NCBI RefSeq assembly: GCF_017357405.1
Contig: NZ_CP071597.1
Coordinates: forward strand, 2,728,001 to 2,792,000
Length of the DNA stretch: 64,000 bases
Direction: 5' to 3'
DNA from: Halomontanus rarus
Lineage (GTDB): Archaea > Halobacteriota > Halobacteria > Halobacteriales > Natrialbaceae
A program made the translations under genes and the position numbers. This document shows, one piece after another, positions 35,726-43,707 of this stretch. The notes beneath the pieces are model-generated. The model saw only the letters and a list, made by a program, of their open reading frames with translations, was not told where the DNA came from and made no database searches. The stretch's first letter is position 1; every line of letters begins with the position of its first letter.

Positions 35726-36792
35726 ATGACGAAGAACAAACTCGAACCTATTTCGCCTACTGAGGCGAAGGAGATGTACCTCAACGCGAGGAAGCAAGAA
35801 GTATCGCAAAGTACTCTCGATGGCTATCATTACCGGCTCAAGCACTTCATCCGTTGGTGCAGGGAAGTAGAGGGACTCGAGAACATGAATACTCTTTCCG
35901 GCCGAGACCTACAGAGATACAAAACATGGCGACGAGACGATGGCGATCTGAAGCCGATAAGCCTTGAAGGCCAACTCGACGCGCTACGAATCTTCATCCG
36001 CTGGTGCGGATCTATTGATGCAGTCGAACAGGATCTTCACGAGAAATTCGAAGCGCTGATGCCGAAACTCAGTAAGAACGACGAGCAGAGTGAGGCAGTT
36101 CTCGATAGTGAAGAAGCAGAGCTCCTACTCGAGTATCAATGTCGATTCGAGTATGCCTGTCGCGCTCACGTTATCATGGAGATCTTATGGCATACCAGAG
36201 TTCGACTCGGAGCACTACACTCGCTGGACGTTGAGGACTTCGACTCGGAGCACTACACTCGCTGGACGTTGAGGACTTCGACGAGGAGCATGAACGACTC
36301 GAATTCACTCACCGGCCTGATGAGGAGACGCCTCTCAAGAATGGACAAGAAGGAGAGCGCATGATCGCGCTCAACGCTGAAGTTTGCCGAGTCATCGAGG
36401 ATTGGAGAGATCATCATCGTCATGACGTAGAGGACGAATATGGCCGTGAGCCGCTTCTCACGAGCCGCAACGGGCGCATGAATCGGGCGAGCATTCGAGA
36501 TGCCATTTATCGAGTCACTCGACCCTGCTACTACGCCAACGAGTGCCCAAAGGGACGTGATCTAGATGAGTGTGAAGCCGGGAGATACCCGCACTACTCG
36601 AAGTGCCCAGCGAACGTCTCACCTCATGCTATCCGGCGTGGATCGATAACGCATTTCCTCTCCGAAGACGTGCCCGAGAAAGTCGTGAGTGATCGGATGA
36701 ACGTCGGGCAGGAAGTCCTTGACAAGCACTACGACAAGCGGACTGAAGAACAGAAAGTCGAACAGCGACGACCCTATCTAAGCGATCTCTTA
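35726..36792 (+). pseudogene. Tyrosine integrase disrupted by a 38-bp tandem duplication
   Basis: The first part (35726-36250) gives a SAM-like core-binding domain (QSTLDGYHYRLKHFIRWCRE) and the start of the catalytic domain with Arg in HTRVRLGALHSLDVEDFD. At 36201-36276 a 38-bp unit is present twice and throws the frame. Removing one unit restores an unbroken reading: VEDFDEEHERLEFTHRP ... running into MIALNAEVCRVIEDW, then HAIRRGSITHFL (HxxR) and the tyrosine in LDKHYDKRTEEQK. All of R, HxxR and Y are then present, as in haloarchaeal XerC/D-like integrases. The family normally ends shortly after RRPYLSDLL; here the frame runs on to 37371 through AT-rich DNA. Sits 60 bp inside attL. Confidence 0.85.
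36201..36276 (+). repeat. Exact 38-bp tandem duplication in the integrase gene
   Basis: Unit 1 is 36201-36238 and unit 2 36239-36276, identical base for base, starting TTCGACTCGGAGCACTACAC and ending TTGAGGAC. As 38 is not a multiple of three, the duplication shifts the frame; loss of one unit would restore the integrase. Confidence 0.97.
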
Positions 36793-37112
36793 TTCGTCGC
36801 CTCTCGGATGCTCTCTTTTGTTCTGAGAGTCCATCTACAGCTGTTGAGGATGCTCTGGACAATTGTAAGAGCTTCTATCGGACGCTATCCTGACTGGCTG
36901 GAGAAACCGTGCTCGCGGCTCTGGAGATTTTGCTTCTCAAACGTCGCCAATGATGCTCGAATCTGTGACGAACTGAACTCAATTCATCGTAGAATTAATC
37001 TCGATTGCTCAGAAGCAGCCCTTTTCAATCATATTCCTCCCAGGAACACATGCTTGATAGTCATGTATGCGTGGCAATTGACTGATACGGCTAGCACATC
37101 TAAAACATATCA
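36793..37112. other. AT-rich stretch inside the element
   Basis: No gene recognised. The integrase frame stays open here without family similarity, and composition is lower in GC than anywhere nearby. Possibly the relic of element genes between integrase and the DUF8139-like gene. Confidence 0.4.
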
Positions 37113-37371
37113 ATGGAGGATATCCCACAACCATCTACTGATCCATATTCTGCCGGCGACCGGGTACAAGTCTATCTTGGATTTGGCGGTCCTGACGCCC
37201 AATATCATGGCGTGGTCTGTGAGATTGTTGAAGTTATTACGGATAATCTCAGTGCCGAAACCGGTCGAACCACCGATGCATACTCATATACTCTTCGAGA
37301 CCTCGACACAAACGAAGAACCTCATTTTGTTTCGTCACGACGATTTAGTGCCAGTTGAGAGTACTCAGTAA
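37113..37371 (+). pseudogene. Frameshifted small haloarchaeal protein (DUF8139-like)
   Basis: ATG 37113 opens MEDIPQPSTDPYSAGDRVQV and continues through HGVVCEIVEVITDNLSAETG to YSYTLRDLDTNEE, a small family I know from many haloarchaea (recalled as DUF8139). Its expected end, FRHDDLVPVES, is present but in the other frame (37330-37371), so one base was gained or lost near 37315-37325. In the current frame the protein ends early with PHFVSSRRFSAS. Function of the family is unknown. Confidence 0.6.
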
Positions 37372-37550
37372 TTCCACTCCGAACGGATTTGAACTAGACG
37401 AGTCGCAGTCCGGGAGCGCAGCGACGCGAGCACCCGGACCGTCTCGGCGTGGTTCGAAGCCGGGAGGCGACATTCGGGTCGGAAACCCCCGAGGAACCAG
37501 TCCAAACAGCTTGGGCCACCATTTTTCTGGTTTGTGATCGTACTGGACGT

Positions 37551-38639
37551 ATGGCCGCTTTTGCTGACCGGGAGGATAACCGACTACTCTGGGTCGTAGT
37601 CGGTGCCCTGATAGCGGTCCTGATCGGGTTTGCACTTCTCACGTACGTCGGTTCGCTCGTGTCGGCCATCTTTCTCTACTACGCGACGCGGCCGATACAC
37701 CGCAGGATCGACCGCCACGTCGATCACTCGGATCTCGCGGTAACGGTTACGGTTTTCGTCGTCGTCCTTCCAATGGCGTTCGTCGCCGGGTACGCGCTGT
37801 TCCTGATCGCCCAGGAGCTCGACCGCGTCCTCTCCGGTGGCGCCCTCGAGGCGGTACGACCGTACGCCCAACCGTACTTACGACTCGCCCGGGCCGGGCA
37901 ACTCCAGCAGCTTCAGGAAGCGATCACGGGCGCCAGCGGGGGAGGAGGATCCACGCTGCGGACGGTGATGGAGAACGCGTTGGGGAGCGTTGCGAGCGCC
38001 GCCGCGATCGCGTTCAGTTTCGTCGCGCAGGTGTTCCTGCTGACCGTGTTTCTCTTTTACCTTCTCCGGGACGGCCACAGTATCAGGGAGTGGTTCTATC
38101 GGAGCATCGACTACGACGACCGAATCGTCGAGTTCGTCGACGCCGTCGACGAGGAGCTGGAGATCGTCTTCTTCAACAACCTCGTGCTGGTCGTGCTCAC
38201 GGCGATCCAGGCCGCTGTCATCTACCTGGCGATGAACCTGCTCGTTCCCGGCGGAACGATCGTCGGAACGCCGGTGCTGCTGGGGACGCTCGTCGGGATC
38301 GGCATGATCATCCCGATCGTCGGGATGAAAATCGTCTACGTGCCGTACGCGGCGTATCTCGCCCTCGTGGCGGCGACGACCGGGACGCCGACCTGGCACC
38401 CGATCGTGTTCCTCGCCGTGTCGGCGGTCGTGGTCGATACCATTCCCGATATCTTCATCCGCACGTACCTCTCGGCGCGGGGGTCGCTCCACATGGGTCT
38501 CGTCCTCCTCGGATACGTGCTCGGGACGATGGCGTTCGGCTGGTACGGATTGTTCCTGGGGCCGATCATCGTGGTCGTCACGTACCAGTTCGCTCATACG
38601 GTGTTCCCGCGGCTCGCGACGTCGTACCTCGAAGAGTGA
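37551..38639 (+). CDS. AI-2E family transporter (PerM/DUF20-like permease)
   Basis: A 362-residue protein with about eight helices. Family landmarks: a first helix pair ending YYATRPIHRRIDRH, a soluble stretch, then LTVFLFYLLRDGHSIREWF, the central GIGMIIPIVGMKIVYVP and the end FGWYGLFLGPIIVVVTYQFA. Family members export the quorum signal AI-2, indole or act as sodium/proton antiporters; which applies here is open. ATG 37551 is chosen because the upstream frame (from 37449) is basic and unlike the family. It is GC-rich and intact, unlike the rest of the element, so it may be recently acquired cargo. Confidence 0.88.
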   Translation: MAAFADREDNRLLWVVVGALIAVLIGFALLTYVGSLVSAIFLYYATRPIHRRIDRHVDHSDLAVTVTVFVVVLPMAFVAGYALFLIAQELDRVLSGGALEAVRPYAQPYLRLARAGQLQQLQEAITGASGGGGSTLRTVMENALGSVASAAAIAFSFVAQVFLLTVFLFYLLRDGHSIREWFYRSIDYDDRIVEFVDAVDEELEIVFFNNLVLVVLTAIQAAVIYLAMNLLVPGGTIVGTPVLLGTLVGIGMIIPIVGMKIVYVPYAAYLALVAATTGTPTWHPIVFLAVSAVVVDTIPDIFIRTYLSARGSLHMGLVLLGYVLGTMAFGWYGLFLGPIIVVVTYQFAHTVFPRLATSYLEE

Positions 38640-39060
38640 TCAGTCCGGTCGGGGATTCGGGAGCGCCGGTTCCGCTGCGGGCGAGACGATGAGCGGAGCG
38701 AATCGTCCGTGAGCAGCAGAAGTGGAATCCTGCCTATTCAACTTACTATTAAATTCCACTTTGGTTTGGAGAAGAGGAAAACGTATACTTTTACTCGTTG
38801 ATGCTGAGCCATGATCTCAAAGCTACCGGATTTGGCGGCTACAGGTCGCGTTCCTTCTGACTAAGCGCCAGTGCCAGTTGACAAACGATTCTCGCCTTAT
38901 GAGTCCTAAGATATTTTACCATTCCGGAGGATCGAATGCCTGTAAACGCCAGTTGAGGCCGAGGCGCGAGCGGAACCCGAATCCAATGATCCGGTGGAAA
39001 TCGTCGACGCGCGGGGCAAATCCAACGGTGTCGGTCGATTGCGGATCGCGCGGAAAAGGA
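38640..39060. other. Gene-free right part of the element with a coding relic
   Basis: No complete gene. From 38946 to about 39090 the frame PVEAEARAEPESNDPVEIV followed by DARGKSNGVGRLRIARKR has haloarchaeal coding character but begins after a stop and has no start, so it looks like the tail of a lost gene. 38720-38800 is AT-rich. Confidence 0.3.
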
Positions 39061-39216
39061 ATGCCGCCTCCCGGATTGTGAACTACGCCTGAGAACCTGC
39101 TCGCTTCGCTCGCAGAACCTCAGTCTAGTTCAAATCAGCTCGGATAGATCTCTGCTGCTCGCGGAATTGCTCGCAGCAGAAATGCCGCCTCCCGGATTTG
39201 AACCGGGGACAGCTCG
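39061..39216. repeat. Right attachment-type repeat (attR), overlapping tRNA-Phe
   Basis: Partner of 35511-35666. It starts with a partial tRNA-Phe 3' end at 39061-39085, contains the same hairpin TCTGCTGC...GCAGCAGA (39151-39180) and finishes within the intact tRNA-Phe gene at its anticodon arm. The distance to the left copy is about 3550 bp, taken as element length. Confidence 0.8.
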
Positions 39217-39256
39217 ATCTTCAGTCGAGTGCTCTCCCAGTCTGAGCTAAGGCGGC
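39183..39256 (-). tRNA. tRNA-Phe (anticodon GAA)
   Basis: Read on the minus strand: acceptor GCCGCCT pairs with AGGCGGC, discriminator A; the D-arm GCTCAGACTGGGAGAGC, the anticodon loop CTGAAGA (anticodon GAA, 39220-39222) and the T-arm CCGG-TTCAAAT-CCGG are all canonical. CCA is not encoded. The 3' half is duplicated at the left end of the integrated element. Confidence 0.95.
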
Positions 39257-39471
39257 TTACCCGAACTTCGGTCGATGGTACAAAAAAGCATTTCGAATGT
39301 CGACCGCCGTCTGACGGTGAGTAGTCACCCCCAACAGCGAACACGCAACTCGACTAACATCTCATTGGTCCGCTCACCACACGCTCAGTTAGAACATACA
39401 TCCGGCCGCCGTGTGTTGGATTTACGGATATTCAAGACACGCTTTTCCGCTCCGGTGAGTAATATCACGTT

Positions 39472-39918
39472 ATGGAAGCGCTTACCACGAGTGAGAAACC
39501 GGAGGATCTCACCGCAGACACGATCCTAGAACTTTTGGCCAACCGCCGCCGGCGCTACCTCCTGTACGCGCTTCGCGGCCACGACGACCCGATCGAACTC
39601 TCGGAACTGGCCGAACAGGTCGCCGGCTGGGAACACGACGTCCCGCCGGCCGACGTCGCGAAAAACGAATACAAGAGCGTCTACGTCTCTTCCGTGCAGT
39701 GTCACGTTCCGAAACTCGACGACGCCGGCGTGGTCGACCACGACGAGGACAACCACACCGTCATCCTCTCGGAGAACTTCACCCAACTCGAGCCCTACCT
39801 CCAGCTGGTGGTCCTCGACGAGCCGAAGAACTCGACGCTCCACACGGCGCTTCACGGAGAGTCCAGCGAGGGACTCATCGGCCAGATCCGCGAGAACGTC
39901 TCCCGTCTCAAGCCGTGA
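39472..39918 (+). CDS. Winged-helix DNA-binding protein (DUF7344-like)
   Basis: A 148-residue protein. LTADTILELLANRRRRYLLY begins a helix-turn-helix domain, followed by DDPIELSELAEQVAGWE and SVYVSSVQCHVPKLDDAGVV with a beta wing DHDEDNHTVILS. This is the small haloarchaeal regulator type recalled as DUF7344. A C-terminal helix may dimerise. It stands alone between the two tRNA genes. A TATA-like stretch is not obvious; the ATG at 39472 is preceded by AATATCACGTT. Confidence 0.85.
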   Translation: MEALTTSEKPEDLTADTILELLANRRRRYLLYALRGHDDPIELSELAEQVAGWEHDVPPADVAKNEYKSVYVSSVQCHVPKLDDAGVVDHDEDNHTVILSENFTQLEPYLQLVVLDEPKNSTLHTALHGESSEGLIGQIRENVSRLKP

Positions 39919-40376
39919 CTAGTGCGGCCAAGCACGAGCTATCGTCGCATAGTCTCTGATTAGCGGTCCCGCTCACTCGTGATTGCGTCCGCTGTTCTTC
40001 GATTGTCCGTATTGGTCCCGCGGTGCGGATTCTCCGGTCGGTGTGAACCGTTTCAGCTGTTACTGTAATGGGTGCTCGTGTCGCTCTTCGAGCGGTGACC
40101 GAATGCTAACGACACAGCCGGTATATCCATCGTCTGTTTCTATCGGTTTCATCTCGAGTAGAGAACGCATACAGTCTGCCCACACTCCTCGTCGCTCTCG
40201 GTTTCCGATTTTCGGTCGCCGGCCGTCTCGAGTCTCCCGGCTGCTCGAGCGGGTGACAGTGCTGTCGCTCACGAGTGATTCGTTGCAGGAATCGGGTCGA
40301 GCGGGATCGAACAACGTCGAGTGGTTCTCACTTCGTTGTGCGCGTCTCGTCTCGTTCGACCTGCTCTCGGATACAT
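39919..40376. other. Gene-free stretch with tRNA-Val-like scars
   Basis: No convincing gene on either strand. 40270-40317 is a degenerate copy of the tRNA-Val 3' end (about 22 of 28 positions over its core). The rest holds frames with mixed composition only, probably decayed element DNA. Confidence 0.4.
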
Positions 40377-40434
40377 TTCTGTGACTCACTTTCTCGTTCG
40401 TTCGAAAAATGGGTTCGGGCGGGTTCGAACCACG
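40377..40434. repeat. Partial copy of the tRNA-Val 3' end and flank
   Basis: Matches 40480-40540, the 3' end of tRNA-Val plus about 38 bp of flank: both read CTGT-ACTCACT, then TCTCGTTCGT and GGGCGGGTTCGAACCAC. Such end fragments are left by site-specific integration at tRNA genes. Confidence 0.7.
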
Positions 40435-40479
40435 GTCGCAGTGAAGCAGCTCCCTGATTGGAACCGCCCTCACGTACGT

Positions 40480-40540
40480 CTCTGTAACTCACTGTCGTTC
40501 TCGTTCGTCCCAGAAATGGGCTCGGGCGGGTTCGAACCAC
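40480..40540. repeat. tRNA-Val-end repeat, copy at the intact gene
   Basis: Partner of 40377-40434; its last 24 bp are the T-arm and acceptor of the intact tRNA-Val. Confidence 0.7.
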
Positions 40541-40590
40541 CGACCTCGGCCTTGTAAAGGCCGCGTCATAACCAGCTAGACCACGAGCCC
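40517..40590 (-). tRNA. tRNA-Val (anticodon TAC)
   Basis: On the minus strand acceptor GGGCTCG pairs with CGAGCCC, discriminator A; the anticodon stem CGGCC/GGCCG encloses loop TTTACAA, giving anticodon TAC (Val, GTA); the T-arm is GGTGG-TTCGAAC-CCGCC with the usual TTCGA. CCA is not encoded. Confidence 0.95.
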
Positions 40591-40648
40591 GTATTCGAAC
40601 GAAACCGGTCCGTCCGAATAACCTTTACCTTCTCGAGTCACACGTCCG

Positions 40649-41155
40649 ATGTACCCGATGGTACGCGTCGAACGGGCGTGGAAACTGCTTCTCGTCCTCG
40701 CAGTCGTCTCGCTCGTCGGAGTCGTGCTCGTCGAAGCGAGCGTTCTCCCGGCTCCGTGGACCGACGACCGCGCCGAGGTTCGGATCGTCGACGACGACGG
40801 AACGACCAAAGCGGAGATCGACGTCTCAGTCGCGGACACCTACCGCGAGCGCTACACGGGACTGAGCGATCACGAGTCGCTCGAGTCCGGCGATGGAATG
40901 TTGTTCGTCCACTGGCGCGAGGGTGATCGAACGTACGTCATGCGAGACATGGACTTCGATATCGACATCGTCTTCGTCGCGAGCGACGGCGAGATCACGA
41001 CGATTCATCACGCGCGAGCGCCCGACCCGGACGAGGACGGCGGAGAACTCCAGTACTCCGGTCGGGCGAAGTGGGTACTCGAGGTGCCACGCGGCTATGC
41101 CAACGAGACGGGGATCGAGGTCGGCGACGAGCTGGTGATCGACGAGACGCGGTAG
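40649..41155 (+). CDS. DUF192 family protein, membrane-anchored
   Basis: A 168-residue protein with an N-terminal helix (about residues 10-30) and a DUF192 domain (COG1430): AEIDVSVADTYRERYTGLSD, then GDGMLFVHWREGDRTYVMRDMDFDIDIVFV and the end AKWVLEVPRGYANETGIEVGD. The domain is a small beta barrel of unknown biochemical role, often secreted. Two ATGs (40649 and 40658) are possible; the stretch AACCTTTACC at 40621-40630 is a plausible TATA region about 25 bp before the first. Confidence 0.88.
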   Translation: MYPMVRVERAWKLLLVLAVVSLVGVVLVEASVLPAPWTDDRAEVRIVDDDGTTKAEIDVSVADTYRERYTGLSDHESLESGDGMLFVHWREGDRTYVMRDMDFDIDIVFVASDGEITTIHHARAPDPDEDGGELQYSGRAKWVLEVPRGYANETGIEVGDELVIDETR

Positions 41156-41301
41156 CGTGCCGAGTGACGATTTCGTCCGCCTCGCCCGATGGCCGGACGT
41201 ATCCCTCGAGCGACCGGTTCGGAGACCGAACTGTCGGTTCGAACATCGTATTTCGATTCGTAGGAAATGCTTATTGCTGACCGTCCATTCAGGCGAGTGT
41301 A

Positions 41302-43224
41302 ATGAGTAGTGTCGACTGGGACGAAGACGACCCGTTCGAAGAACAACGGGAGAACATCGACAGCCCGATGAAGCGGCTGATCTTCGAGTACGGTCGTCCC
41401 TACTGGTTTTCGGTCTTCGCCGGCATCACTGGCAGCGTACTGGCACGACTGCTCGATCTGATCCCGCCGATCTTGCTCGGGGTCGCGATCGACGCGATCT
41501 TTCTCGAGTCCCAGCCCTTCAGTATCCGGTTCGTTCCGGACGCGTGGCTCCCGACGGATCAGACCGGGCAGTTCGCATTGACCGTCGTGATAATCGCGCT
41601 CTCGTTTCTCATCGGCGCGTTGTTTCACTGGATCCGCAACTGGGGGTTCAACTCGTTCGCACAGGACATCCAGCACGACGTGCGGACCGACACCTACGAC
41701 AAGATGCAGCGACTGGACATGGACTTCTTCGCCGACAAGCAGACCGGCGAGATGATGTCCATCCTGAGCAACGACGTCAACCAACTCGAGCGATTTCTCA
41801 ACGACGGACTCAACTCCGCGTTCCGGCTGGGCGTGATGGTGCTCGGGGTCGGCGCGGTCCTCTTTACGATCAACCCGCAACTCGCGCTCGTCTCGATCGC
41901 TCCCGTGCCGCTGATCGCCGCTTTTACCTACATTTTCGTCAAGAAGATCCAGCCGAAGTACGCCGCCGTTCGCTCCTCGGTCGGGAAGGTCAACTCCCGC
42001 CTCGAGAACAATCTCGGCGGCATCCAGGTTATCAAGGCGAGCAATACCGAAGTCTACGAGTCCGACCGCGTCGAAGACGTCTCCCGGAAGTACTACGACA
42101 CGAACTGGGGGGCGATCAACCTCCGGATCAAGTTCTTCCCGGGGCTGCAGGTCATCTCCGGCATCGGCTTCGTGCTCACATTCCTCGTGGGCGGCTACTG
42201 GGTGTTCGCCGGCGCACCCGGTCCGTTCACCGGCACGCTTGAGGTCGGCCAGTTCGCGACCTTCATCCTGCTGACCCAGCAACTCGTCTGGCCGATGGCC
42301 CAGTTCGGGCAGGTGATCAACATGTACCAGCGCGCGGAGGCCTCGAGCGAGCGGATCTTCGGGCTGATGGACGAGACGGGCCGCATCGAGGAGGACGCCG
42401 GTGCCGAGCCGCTCGCGGTCACGGAGGGCCACGTCGAGTACGACCACGTCACCTTCGGCTACAGCGACGAGGAGACGATCATCGAGGACGTCTCCTTCGA
42501 CGTCCCGGGCGGCGAGACGATCGCGCTCGTCGGGCCGACCGGCGCCGGGAAGTCCACTGTGCTCAAGCTCTTGCTTCGGTTGCACGACATCGACGACGGC
42601 GAGATTCGGATCGACGGTCAGGACATCCGAGACGTCTCCCTGCCCAGCCTCCGCCAGTCGATGGGGTACGTCGGTCAGGAGTCGTATCTCTTCTACGGCA
42701 CCGTCGAGGAGAACATTACCTACGGCACCTTCGAGGCCGACGAGGGGGAGGTCGTCGCGGCCGCCAAAGCGGCGGAGGCTCACGACTTCATCGAGAACTT
42801 ACCGGATGGATACGACACGATGGTCGGTGAACGCGGCGTCAAACTCTCGGGCGGACAGCGCCAGCGGGTCGCTATCGCCCGCGCGATCCTCAAGGATCCC
42901 GACATCCTCATTCTCGACGAGGCGACCAGCGACGTCGACACCGAGACGGAGATGCTCATCCAGCGGTCGATCGACCGCCTCACTGAGGATCGGACGACCT
43001 TCGCCATCGCCCACCGCCTCTCGACGATCAAGGACGCGGACCAGATCGTCGTCCTCGAGGGCGGCGAGATCGTCGAACGCGGTTCACACGACGAGTTACT
43101 CGAGAACGACGGACTCTACGCTCACCTCTGGGGGGTTCAGGCCGGCGAGATCGACGAACTGCCCCAGGAGTTCATCGAGCGAGCGCAGCGTCGGCAGGCG
43201 CGAACTGAAGCCGGAAACGACTGA
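41302..43224 (+). CDS. ABC exporter, fused membrane and ATPase domains (MsbA/MdlB type)
   Basis: A 640-residue half-transporter expected to act as a dimer. Six helices occupy about residues 35-340, including the cytoplasmic coupling region LDMDFFADKQTGEMMSILSND. The ATPase has Walker A GPTGAGKSTVLKLL (~residue 411), Q-loop GYVGQESYLFYGT, signature LSGGQRQRVAIARAIL, Walker B ILILDEATSDVD and H-loop AIAHRLSTIK. Substrate is likely a lipid or drug-like compound. Start ATG 41302 is preceded by AATGCTTATTGC, a possible TATA region. A (CTGATA)3 repeat follows directly at the stop. Confidence 0.95.
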   Translation: MSSVDWDEDDPFEEQRENIDSPMKRLIFEYGRPYWFSVFAGITGSVLARLLDLIPPILLGVAIDAIFLESQPFSIRFVPDAWLPTDQTGQFALTVVIIALSFLIGALFHWIRNWGFNSFAQDIQHDVRTDTYDKMQRLDMDFFADKQTGEMMSILSNDVNQLERFLNDGLNSAFRLGVMVLGVGAVLFTINPQLALVSIAPVPLIAAFTYIFVKKIQPKYAAVRSSVGKVNSRLENNLGGIQVIKASNTEVYESDRVEDVSRKYYDTNWGAINLRIKFFPGLQVISGIGFVLTFLVGGYWVFAGAPGPFTGTLEVGQFATFILLTQQLVWPMAQFGQVINMYQRAEASSERIFGLMDETGRIEEDAGAEPLAVTEGHVEYDHVTFGYSDEETIIEDVSFDVPGGETIALVGPTGAGKSTVLKLLLRLHDIDDGEIRIDGQDIRDVSLPSLRQSMGYVGQESYLFYGTVEENITYGTFEADEGEVVAAAKAAEAHDFIENLPDGYDTMVGERGVKLSGGQRQRVAIARAILKDPDILILDEATSDVDTETEMLIQRSIDRLTEDRTTFAIAHRLSTIKDADQIVVLEGGEIVERGSHDELLENDGLYAHLWGVQAGEIDELPQEFIERAQRRQARTEAGND

Positions 43225-43268
43225 TACTGATACTGATACGGTCTATTGTCAACTGGCTGAGTTTGAGA

Positions 43269-43610
43269 TCAAAAGGACTCCTTGTCGTCGACGTCCTGAC
43301 CGGGAGCACCCTCGTCCTGACGTTCCTCGCCCATCGCGGGCGGCGTGCGGTCGCTGTAGTTCTTCCGTCCGATCGCCTCGTCGCCGACCATGTTCATGAT
43401 CGCCTGTTCGACGTCGCCGTAGGACTCGTACTCCTCCTGATTGAGCGGCCCGACGAGTTCCTCGAACGTCGCCGTCTCCTCGGCCATCTCGATCTCCTCG
43501 TCGCCGTACTCCTCCATGAGTTCGTCGTGACTCGCTGGATAGTCGTGTTTCTGGAGCTTGTCGCCGAGGTCGCCCAGTTCGACGCCGAGTGTGCGATTGT
43601 CGTCGGTCAT
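43269..43610 (-). CDS. DUF5789-like small acidic protein
   Basis: A 113-residue soluble acidic protein from ATG 43610 (MTDDNRTLGVELGDLGDKLQ). Conserved-looking blocks are YPASHDELMEEYGDEEIEM and SYGDVEQAIMNMVGDEAIGR, with a disordered end. I recall it as DUF5789, a haloarchaeal family of unknown role. The frame is open to 43892 but the extension is basic. It is convergent with the ABC exporter. Confidence 0.75.
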   Translation of the reverse strand: MTDDNRTLGVELGDLGDKLQKHDYPASHDELMEEYGDEEIEMAEETATFEELVGPLNQEEYESYGDVEQAIMNMVGDEAIGRKNYSDRTPPAMGEERQDEGAPGQDVDDKESF

Positions 43611-43707
43611 ACGAGAGCGTTCGTCGAACAGCCGGATACCGTTTGACCATGTTTGTGCGTGCCGACGCGGCGACCGTCGGTCGACCGTGTATCGGCGAGA
43701 CGTCGAG

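Noticed and set aside
37435..37475. tRNA T-arm-like GGTTCGAAGCCGGGAGGCGA before the AI-2E gene
   Set aside because: The T-stem does not pair and no acceptor partner is found; resemblance to a tRNA end may be chance, though it could be another scar.
40060..40473. Minus-strand 137-codon frame with ADCMRSLLEMKPIETDDGY
   Set aside because: Its N-terminal part reads through tRNA-Val scars; at best the end of a decayed gene, no family recognised.
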